Shown in pieces: positions 32,964 through 38,967 of a stretch of 38,967 bases of DNA (the stretch's first letter is position 1; every line of letters starts with the position of its first letter). A program made the position numbers and the translations under genes. The notes beneath the pieces were generated by a model. It did not search any database. It was given only the letters and a program-made list of their open reading frames with translations, and was not told the origin of the DNA. This DNA is from 0-14-0-20-45-22 sp041645495 (GTDB lineage Bacteria > Fidelibacterota > UBA2242), in NCBI GenBank assembly GCA_041645495.1, contig JBAZPZ010000008.1, forward strand, positions 1-38,967. Reading direction: 5' to 3'.

Positions 32964-34172
32964 ATGAAAACTGTTCGATTTTCCATTAGCCGGATCTTTC
33001 TCCTTTTTTCTATGCTCGCTTTATTTTCGGGTATTACCGAAGGTGGCTCACCATCAGTCGCGGATCGGCTGACGATCCGACATGGATCGATGCAAACGGC
33101 AGGAATCGATCCCGAAAAAATTGAAAAAATCCAGGAAATGCTGGCAAAAGGATTAGCGGATTCCGCTTATCCGGGCGGAGTATTTATCGGCGTTCGAAAT
33201 GGCGTTGTTTTCGCCGAAATTCCCTTCGGAAACCTGACTTATACAAAAGACACTTCGCCCATGACAGTCGAAACGATTTTCGACCTTGCTTCGGTCAGCA
33301 AAGTCATCGGAACCACCAGCGCAATCATGTTGCTGTACGACGACGGTTTGCTGAAACTCGACCAAAAAGTCGGCGATCTGATTCCGGAATTCTGTCAAAA
33401 CGGAAAAGATAACGTGACGATCCGCCAATTGTTGACGCATTCATCCGGACTGCCGGCATGGGAAAAACTCTGGAAAAAGGGGAAAACACCGGCGGAAATG
33501 CTCGATTATCTGTATGCACTATCACTTTCTTACCGATCTGACAGCGCCACCGTTTACAGTTGCCTCGGTTTTATCACGTTGGGAAAAGTCTGTGAAAAAC
33601 TCGCTGGAAAACCGCTCGACATTTTTCTATCGGAGCGGCTGTTCGTTTCTCTGAAAATGAACCGTACCGGTTATAATCCGTCAGCGAAATTGATCGACGA
33701 AATCGCGCCTACTGAATTTGACGCGGAACGCGGAGGCATCGTTCATGGAAAAGTTCACGACGAAAACGCTTATTGGTTCGGCGGTGTCTCCGGAAACGCC
33801 GGACTCTTTTCAACCGCGGAAGATATGGCTGTTTTCGCGCAGATGATGCTGAACGGAGGAATCTATGACGGAAAGCGGATTTTTCGGGAGGAAACTGTCC
33901 AACTTTTCACGTCCCGGCAAAATATCGTCGATGGCAGTAACTGGGCGCTCGGATGGGATACACCAACCGGTACATCTTCTGCCGGTCGGTATTTTAGCAA
34001 AAAATCTTTCGGTCACACCGGTTTTACCGGCACTTGCATTTGGATCGATCCGGAGAAAAACCTGATCGGCATTCTACTTACCAACCGCGTTCATCCGACA
34101 CGCGCTAACCAGAAACTCTACGATTTCCGAGACCAAATTTATGATTTGCTCCGGGAATCGGCGATCGATTAG
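32964..34172 (+). CDS. Class C beta-lactamase-fold serine hydrolase, exported
   Basis: The 402-residue protein has a signal peptide (SRIFLLFSMLALFSGITEGG). It carries the serine beta-lactamase/PBP motifs: S110-V-S-K113 (FDLASVSKVIGTT), Y198-S-C200 where YxN is usual, and H351-T-G353 (FGHTGFTGT) in the KTG position. The missing Asn in the second motif is common in esterase-like members of this family. Expected substrates are small esters, peptides or cell-wall fragments rather than antibiotics. It is third in a plus-strand group with two other exported proteins, which suggests a cell-wall or glycan job. Ends 42 bases from the converging thioredoxin gene. Confidence 0.87.
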   Translation: MKTVRFSISRIFLLFSMLALFSGITEGGSPSVADRLTIRHGSMQTAGIDPEKIEKIQEMLAKGLADSAYPGGVFIGVRNGVVFAEIPFGNLTYTKDTSPMTVETIFDLASVSKVIGTTSAIMLLYDDGLLKLDQKVGDLIPEFCQNGKDNVTIRQLLTHSSGLPAWEKLWKKGKTPAEMLDYLYALSLSYRSDSATVYSCLGFITLGKVCEKLAGKPLDIFLSERLFVSLKMNRTGYNPSAKLIDEIAPTEFDAERGGIVHGKVHDENAYWFGGVSGNAGLFSTAEDMAVFAQMMLNGGIYDGKRIFREETVQLFTSRQNIVDGSNWALGWDTPTGTSSAGRYFSKKSFGHTGFTGTCIWIDPEKNLIGILLTNRVHPTRANQKLYDFRDQIYDLLRESAID

Positions 34173-34213
34173 GAAAATTAATAGAATCTACGGTTGGCGT
34201 TGCCGCTGGTGCT

Positions 34214-34528
34214 TTAAAGAATTTCCCGTAGTTTGGATTCGAGCGCACGTTTTGGCTGAAAACCGGTGATTTGAGAAAACACGATTCCGTTCTTAAAAAG
34301 CAACAGCGTCGGAATGCTTCGAATACCGAATTTCGGGGGAATCGACGGTTGCTCTTCGACGTTCACTTTGCCGAATTTGATCTTACCGGTATATTTAGTA
34401 GATAGTTCTTCGACAATCGGAGCAATTTTCAGACAGGGCGCGCACCATGTCGCCCAAAAATCGACCAAAACGGGTATATTGGATTTCAGTACTTCCGTCT
34501 CAAAATTACTCTCGGTAATCACTATCAT
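34214..34528 (-). CDS. trxA: Thioredoxin
   Basis: I start at the ATG at 34528, preceded by AAAGAGG; a start 18 bases earlier lacks such a site. The 104-residue cytoplasmic thioredoxin has the redox site WCAPC in FWATWCAPCLKIAP, the cis-proline in IRSIPTLLLFKNG, and the C-terminal helix. It supplies electrons to reductases such as ribonucleotide reductase. It stands alone between converging genes and the ABC exporter. Confidence 0.93.
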   Translation of the reverse strand: MIVITESNFETEVLKSNIPVLVDFWATWCAPCLKIAPIVEELSTKYTGKIKFGKVNVEEQPSIPPKFGIRSIPTLLLFKNGIVFSQITGFQPKRALESKLREIL

Positions 34529-34628
34529 GTCAAACCTCTTTACCAACGATTGTTTGTCAACTGAACTTCACGGAGATAATTTATCCCGCCTGTTTCTAAA
34601 ACCAAACGAATTGTACGCCGATTTCGCA

Positions 34629-35870
34629 TTATTTTGCCCGAATCCATTGCATCAATTCGGGGAACGTCGGCCGCTTTCCATACATCAAAATCGCCACCCG
34701 AAAAACCTTCCCGGCGCCGACCATCGCCAGCCACGTGAAAATTCCCAGCGTCGCAACTGTCGATAGAATTTCCCACAACGGCGGTGTTTCGACGCCAATC
34801 CTCAGAATCATAAAAAACGGCGTGACGAACGGAATGAAAGAACATGCAACAGAAACGACTGAGTCCGGATTGGCGATGACGTACGACGACATCATGATCG
34901 GAATGACCGTGATGAACGAGAGAATCGAAACCGCTTGTTGAGCATCCTGTTCGGAATTGAAAATCGCACCGACAGACGCGAAAATCGCAGCGTAAAACAG
35001 GTAACCCAAAAGGAAATAGATCAGAAAATAGACCATATTCGCAGAAGTGATGATCTCGACACCCTGAGAACTGGAAACGTAATAACCGACGACAAGATAC
35101 AATGCCAACTGCGCCAAACCAAGAAATCCAAGCCCGATGATCTTCCCCGACATCAATTCAGTCGGCGTGATCGAACTGAGCAGGATTTCCACCAGCCGGT
35201 TTGTCCGCTCCATCAGCACGCTTCTCAACAGAATTTGAGACGACATGAAAATCGCAAAGAAAAGCATCAGTACAAAAATGATCGGCGTGAGATACGACAG
35301 CATCTCGTTGCCTTCCTTTTCGACGCCCTCTTTTTCCACATCGATCATCTTGAAATCGACGCGTTTGGTCAGCGAGCGAATCAGCGCTACGTTCAATCCG
35401 GCGTCCTGCATGCGGGCCGACGAAACAACCTCGTTGAAGGCATTAGCAATTTCCGACTGATCTTTAAAATTCCCGACGTTTTTCGCGTAATATTGGACGC
35501 GCAGACTATCTTTGATGTCAGCCGGAATGACAAGGTAACTCGCGATCACCGACGAGTCCAGCAATTCCGCCGCCTGTTTCTTCATGTTGGCAAAATCGGC
35601 ATTTTGAAAAAGCACAACCTGATATTTCGGACTACCATCTTTCAGGTGTGCGTTTTCGGTCAATTGAACTTCCAGTCGATTCCCCAGATAACCGGTTTCA
35701 TCGACGACAGAGATGACCTTGGATTCAGTATCTTCGCTCGTCATAATCCACGTGGGAACGAACATCGAAGCGACGATGATGATCGGCATAATCAAAACCG
35801 AAATGATAAACCACTTCGACCGCAGGCGCGTGATGAATTCCCAGGAGGCAACTATCCAAATATTTTTCAT
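34629..35870 (-). CDS. ABC-2 type transporter permease (NatB-like)
   Basis: The 413-residue membrane protein starts MKNIWIVASWEFITRLRSKW FIISVLIMPIII, i.e. one membrane segment, then a large extracytoplasmic loop (about residues 45-195), then five or six membrane segments (IIFVLMLFFAIFMSSQILLR; GLAQLALYLVVGYYV; VYFLIYFLLGYLFYAAIFAS). The RTNRLVEILLSSITPTELMSGKI stretch is typical of the NatB/ABC-2 family of exporters. It begins 4 bases after the ATPase gene ends. The substrate is unknown (NatAB proper exports Na+). Confidence 0.88.
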   Translation of the reverse strand: MKNIWIVASWEFITRLRSKWFIISVLIMPIIIVASMFVPTWIMTSEDTESKVISVVDETGYLGNRLEVQLTENAHLKDGSPKYQVVLFQNADFANMKKQAAELLDSSVIASYLVIPADIKDSLRVQYYAKNVGNFKDQSEIANAFNEVVSSARMQDAGLNVALIRSLTKRVDFKMIDVEKEGVEKEGNEMLSYLTPIIFVLMLFFAIFMSSQILLRSVLMERTNRLVEILLSSITPTELMSGKIIGLGFLGLAQLALYLVVGYYVSSSQGVEIITSANMVYFLIYFLLGYLFYAAIFASVGAIFNSEQDAQQAVSILSFITVIPIMMSSYVIANPDSVVSVACSFIPFVTPFFMILRIGVETPPLWEILSTVATLGIFTWLAMVGAGKVFRVAILMYGKRPTFPELMQWIRAK

Positions 35871-35874
35871 CCGG

Positions 35875-36762
35875 TCAAACCTCCTTTACGCGTTTAATGA
35901 AAATCTGTTCGAGCGTCGGCTCTTCGACCCGGAATCCCGTGACGGTAACGCGTTCCATGACATTTCTGAGGAAATCGTTCAGCGAATCATCATTTCGCAG
36001 AATTCCGGTCAGTCGCCCATTGGCAATCGCCAGGTCGTCCAATCCAACGTCCTCGAGTTCCTTTGCATCGCCGGTAAATTCCAGAGAAACCGACTGCGTG
36101 CCAAAATCTTTTTTGATTTGCGCCAGATCGCCGTACAGAATCCGCTTTCCCTGACTGATCAGGCAAATTTCATTGCACATCCGTTCGACCTGCTCCATCT
36201 GGTGCGTCGAAAAAATGACCGTCGTTTCGTTCTGTTTCAGTTCGGTAATGATATCTTTCAACAACAACTGATTGACGGGATCGAGTCCGGAAAACGGTTC
36301 GTCCAAAATTACCAAAACGGGATCGTGAATGACGGCGATAATGAACTGAACTTTCTGCTGATTGCCCTTCGACAATTCCTCGATCTTTCGCTGGGAATAA
36401 TCGGTCAATTCGAACCGATCCAGAAAATGATCAGTGCGTTTGGAGGCATCGGACGGCGAAAGCCCTTTCAATCTTGCCAGATAGACGATCGTTTCCTTGA
36501 GTTTCATTTTCTGGTACAATCCGCGCTCTTCCGGCAAATATCCGACGCGTTTGTAACGGCTTCTTTGGATCGATTCGCCGTTGTAAAAGATATGTCCGGA
36601 GTCGGGCTGAATGATGTTCATGATCATTCGGATCGTTGTCGTTTTTCCGGCGCCGTTCGGTCCCAAAAGTCCGAAAACCGAGCCTTGCGGAACTTCGAAA
36701 CTCAGGGAATCGACAGCCAGCGTTTTGTTGAATGTCTTGGTCACGTTACGAATTTCGAGCAT
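35875..36762 (-). CDS. ABC transporter ATP-binding protein (NatA-like)
   Basis: The 295-residue ATPase has Walker A GPNGAGKTT (34-42), signature LSKGNQQKV, Walker B LVILDEPFSGLDPVN and the switch His in VIFSTHQMEQ. The C-terminal 70 residues resemble the extra domain of NatA-type exporter ATPases (VTGFRVEEPTLEQIFIKRVK). It forms a pair with the permease gene 4 bases downstream. Thirty-eight bases separate it from tyrS upstream, so it may be cotranscribed with smpB-tyrS. Confidence 0.92.
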   Translation of the reverse strand: MLEIRNVTKTFNKTLAVDSLSFEVPQGSVFGLLGPNGAGKTTTIRMIMNIIQPDSGHIFYNGESIQRSRYKRVGYLPEERGLYQKMKLKETIVYLARLKGLSPSDASKRTDHFLDRFELTDYSQRKIEELSKGNQQKVQFIIAVIHDPVLVILDEPFSGLDPVNQLLLKDIITELKQNETTVIFSTHQMEQVERMCNEICLISQGKRILYGDLAQIKKDFGTQSVSLEFTGDAKELEDVGLDDLAIANGRLTGILRNDDSLNDFLRNVMERVTVTGFRVEEPTLEQIFIKRVKEV

Positions 36763-36800
36763 GATTTTCCCTTTGCGGATGAAACCTTATTTCCCGCTTT

Positions 36801-38018
36801 TTATTTGACGATGAACTTGATGAATCTTCGTTTACCGACTTTGACGATGTTTTCCGAACTGCCCGACAACTCCAGATTGATATCGGACACTTTTTCGTCG
36901 TTCAGCCGGACGGCGCCCTGCGCAATCAACCGCCGCGCTTCGCCATTCGATGAAACAACACCATTGTCAGTCAGTAATTTGACCAGCAGACGCGATTCCG
37001 CGGCCGGTTCGACGACAACAGTTTGAATGTCGTCCGGTATTTCCTTCTTGCTGAAAACCTGTTCGAAATTCGATTGCGCTTCTTTCGCGGCTTGTTCGGA
37101 ATGATACATCGCGACCAACGTCTTCGCCAATTCCTTCTTAACGGTCATCGGATTGACTTTCGGATCTTTGAGCCGCGCCTCGACACTCCGTAGTTCATCG
37201 AGAGACAGGTCGGTCGTCAGCATAAAATATTTCAAGATCAGATTATCAGGAATGGACATGACCTTGCCAAACATATCGGTCGGCTCGTCGTCGATGCCGA
37301 TATAATTTCCGAGACTCTTGCTCATTCTCTGCGCACCGTCGATTCCTTCCAAAACCGGAAGCGTCAGGACGACTTGCGGTTCCTGCCCATAGTCGCGTTG
37401 CACCTGCCGGGCGGCGAGGAGATTGAATTTCTGTTCCGTGGCGCCAAGTTCGATGTCGGCGCGAATTGCGACGGAATCATAACCCTGCATGAGCGGATAG
37501 AAGAGTTCGTGCAGGCTGATCGGTTTTTCATCGTTGAAACGTTTATGAAAATCATCCCGTTCGAGAATTTGCGAGACGGTAAATTTTGAAGCAAGGCTCA
37601 TGATCTCGTCGAATTGCATCTTTTTGAACCACTCGCCGTTGTAATGCACTTCGGTTTTGTTACGGTCGAGAATTTTGAAGAACTGTTTCTCGTAGGTTTG
37701 CGCGTTTTTCATCACGGTTTCGTAAGTAAGCCGCGGGCGTGTTTCACTCTTGCCACTCGGATCGCCGACCATTCCTGTGTAGTCACCGATAATAAGAACT
37801 ATGGTATGACCCAACTCCTGAAATTGTTTGAGTTTGCGGATACCTACGGTGTGACCGAGATGAATATCCGGTGCAGTCGGATCGAATCCTTGTTTGACGC
37901 GGAGCGGTTGACCTGTTTTTATAGCCCGCTCCAATTTTTTTATCAGTTCTTCTTCCGAGATGAGTTCTTCGGTTCCGATTTTGATGATGTCCAATTGTTT
38001 CTGAATGGATGGAAACAT
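36801..38018 (-). CDS. tyrS: Tyrosyl-tRNA synthetase
   Basis: The 405-residue class I synthetase has HLGH at 53-56 (the HIGH motif), RMSKS at 231-235 (KMSKS), the tyrosine-pocket segments DPTAPDIHLGH and VLPxxQ-like LTLPVLEGIDG, and a C-terminal S4 RNA-binding domain (SSNGEARRLIAQGAVRLNDE KV). Length and the KMSKS context fit the TyrS type 2 (TyrZ) lineage. It starts one base after the smpB stop codon, so the two form an operon. Confidence 0.95.
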   Translation of the reverse strand: MFPSIQKQLDIIKIGTEELISEEELIKKLERAIKTGQPLRVKQGFDPTAPDIHLGHTVGIRKLKQFQELGHTIVLIIGDYTGMVGDPSGKSETRPRLTYETVMKNAQTYEKQFFKILDRNKTEVHYNGEWFKKMQFDEIMSLASKFTVSQILERDDFHKRFNDEKPISLHELFYPLMQGYDSVAIRADIELGATEQKFNLLAARQVQRDYGQEPQVVLTLPVLEGIDGAQRMSKSLGNYIGIDDEPTDMFGKVMSIPDNLILKYFMLTTDLSLDELRSVEARLKDPKVNPMTVKKELAKTLVAMYHSEQAAKEAQSNFEQVFSKKEIPDDIQTVVVEPAAESRLLVKLLTDNGVVSSNGEARRLIAQGAVRLNDEKVSDINLELSGSSENIVKVGKRRFIKFIVK

Positions 38019-38019
38019 A

Positions 38020-38523
38020 CTAAAAATTACCCTTTCTTAACCGATCCATTTCCCTCTTTGCATCTCGTTCGGTCAACGCTTCACGTTTATCATACTGTCG
38101 TTTCCCGCGTGCAACTCCGATTTCAACCTTCACCTTACCGGCTTCATTAAAATAAATCCGGGTCGGAATCAGCGTGCATCCTTTGGTTTCGACACTTCTT
38201 TCCAAACGTTTGATTTCTTTTCGATGAAGTAAAAGTCGCCGTTGCCGCTCCGGTTCATGATTGTCGAATCCGCCGCTGTACACATACGGCGTGATATGAC
38301 ATTTAATCATAAAAACCTCGCCGTTGGTAATTTTTGCGTAACTGTCTTTGAGATTGGCCTGTCCGGCGCGCAACGATTTTACCTCCGAACCCTGCAGTTC
38401 GATTCCCGCTTCGATCCTATCGTCGATAAAATAGTCATGGAAGGCTCGGCGGTTGGTCGCGACATTTTTTACTTCACTCTTTTTCACGGCGAAAAACTTA
38501 CTCGCTTTTCGGAAAACTTTCAA
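38020..38523 (-). CDS. smpB: SsrA-binding protein
   Basis: The 167-residue protein binds tmRNA and brings it to stalled ribosomes. The conserved core is intact: NRRAFHDYFIDDRIEAGIEL, GSEVKSLRAGQANLKDSYAK, NHEPERQRRLLLHRKEIKRL, GCTLIPTRIYFNEAGKVKVE and the C-terminal tail GKRQYDKREALTERDAKREM. About ten extra residues at the N-terminus suggest the real start may be a codon nearer VKKSEVKNVATN. The ssrA gene is not in the window. The start faces the tRNA-Leu promoter. Confidence 0.94.
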   Translation of the reverse strand: MKVFRKASKFFAVKKSEVKNVATNRRAFHDYFIDDRIEAGIELQGSEVKSLRAGQANLKDSYAKITNGEVFMIKCHITPYVYSGGFDNHEPERQRRLLLHRKEIKRLERSVETKGCTLIPTRIYFNEAGKVKVEIGVARGKRQYDKREALTERDAKREMDRLRKGNF

Positions 38524-38531
38524 CGTTAATC

Positions 38532-38560
38532 TTGGATAAATTAACGGCGGTTAATATATT
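38532..38560 (+). promoter_or_regulatory. Promoter of tRNA-Leu
   Basis: TTGGAT (38532-38537), a 17-base spacer and TATATT (38555-38560) place the transcript start about 7 bases before the tRNA at 38575. Confidence 0.6.
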
Positions 38561-38574
38561 TAACGGCTTTTTGA

Positions 38575-38658
38575 GCCCGGGTGGTGGAACTGGTAGACGC
38601 GCTAGGTTCAGGACCTAGTGGCCAATAGGCCGTGCGAGTTCAAGTCTCGCCTCGGGCA
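38575..38658 (+). tRNA. tRNA-Leu, anticodon CAG
   Basis: The acceptor arms GCCCGGG (38575-38581) and CTCGGGC (38651-38657) pair with one G-U, and A38658 is the discriminator base. The D-arm region reads GGTAGACGCGC, the anticodon stem CTAGG/CCTAG holds loop TTCAGGA with CAG at 38609-38611, a long variable arm (TGGCCAATAGGCCG) marks a class II tRNA, and the T-loop is GTTCAAGTC. CCA is not encoded. Confidence 0.95.
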
Positions 38659-38671
38659 CGATGTCAGAGAC

Positions 38672-38699
38672 AAACCGGTTGAAAATCGACCGGTTTTTT
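38672..38699 (+). terminator. Intrinsic terminator after tRNA-Leu
   Basis: AACCGGT (38673-38679) pairs with ACCGGTT (38689-38695) around a 9-base loop and is followed by a T-run. Confidence 0.88.
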
Positions 38700-38732
38700 A
38701 TTTTCACACAGAGAAATTGTAAATTCCGTCAA

Positions 38733-38967
38733 ATGAAAAGCACTGAAATCTGGAAAAAATGGAAAGTAAAAGCCGACTCGTTTCGCGCAGATTTGACCGT
38801 CATTTATTTGGCGTATAAACATCCGGGAATGCCGTGGTTTGCCAAAGTCTTCATCGCACTGACTGTCGGTTACGCGCTGAGTCCGATCGACCTGATCCCG
38901 GACTTTATTCCGGTTATAGGTTATCTTGACGATCTGCTCATCGTCCCGTTGGGGATTTATATTTCCA
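38733..38967 (+). CDS. DUF1232 (YkvA-like) protein, partial at the window end
   Basis: From the ATG at 38733 the frame is open to the end of the window (78 codons). It reads MKSTEIWKKWKVKADSFRAD then LTVIYLAYKHPGMPWFAKVF and the DUF1232 signature VGYALSPIDLIPDFIPVIGY LDDLLIVPLGI. This short membrane-associated domain is widespread; its function is unknown. The start has no strong ribosome binding site. Too short for a listed open frame because the 3' end is outside the window. Confidence 0.85.
   Translation, partial: MKSTEIWKKWKVKADSFRADLTVIYLAYKHPGMPWFAKVFIALTVGYALSPIDLIPDFIPVIGYLDDLLIVPLGIYIS

Noticed and set aside
38575..38700. Possible phage or island attachment site at tRNA-Leu
   Set aside because: No integrase, no repeated 3' end of the tRNA and ordinary housekeeping genes on the left side; the right side is cut by the window.

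Overview
The window is chromosomal DNA of a Gram-negative bacterium, most likely from the FCB group (Bacteroidota/Ignavibacteria/Calditrichota/Marinimicrobia/KSB1-like lineages). The evidence is remnants of proteins with Por-type (type IX secretion) C-terminal sorting domains at the left edge, outer-envelope genes (RlpA, lipoproteins, TolB-like propeller), and a TPR lipoprotein with a CAYFNT-type N-terminus that I associate with these phyla. A species cannot be named from the sequence alone.

Layout. 1-1262 is a graveyard of secreted surface-protein genes: an insertion-sequence end cuts a GLUG-type protein, two further genes are reduced to a signal peptide joined to a sorting domain, and a plus-strand tail carries an in-frame stop. 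1285-5807 holds a PHP phosphoesterase, a short GNAT, a prolyl oligopeptidase lipoprotein gene whose reading frame breaks twice, each time at a small TCCCGA...TCGGGA palindrome, then CpXC and YdcF/DUF218 proteins. 5824-6692 is a repeat island: a lipoprotein signal peptide truncated by a 162-bp tandem repeat and several hairpin repeats. 6693-10514 has an unrecognised exported protein, a 1-pyrroline-5-carboxylate dehydrogenase and a HAD phosphatase.

10497-13084 (minus) is a four-gene cassette: a small duplicated secreted protein, a YidD-domain protein that carries a signal peptide, and two paralogous TPR membrane proteins. It has its own promoter, facing a second promoter for a small exported glycine-rich protein. 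Then come dCMP deaminase, glutamine synthetase, an exported oligoendopeptidase F, and a metallo-beta-lactamase-fold protein followed by an RsbW-like kinase and a STAS antagonist (partner-switching module).

20221-30144 (minus) is a long, tightly packed gene string: alpha-glucan phosphorylase, sirtuin CobB, TPR lipoprotein, PyrK, PyrD, RlpA, CdsA and, after a hairpin, a GlmU-like nucleotidyltransferase. 30429-34172 (plus) carries a GHL10 glycosidase-like protein, a TolB-like propeller and a class C beta-lactamase-fold hydrolase. 34214-38523 (minus) has thioredoxin, a NatAB-type ABC exporter, TyrS and SmpB. The right edge has tRNA-Leu(CAG) with its own promoter and terminator, and a partial DUF1232 protein.

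The strongest leads are the palindrome-interrupted peptidase gene, the YidD/TPR envelope cassette, and the hollowed-out sorting-domain genes. All functional calls come from reading motifs; no database search was run.
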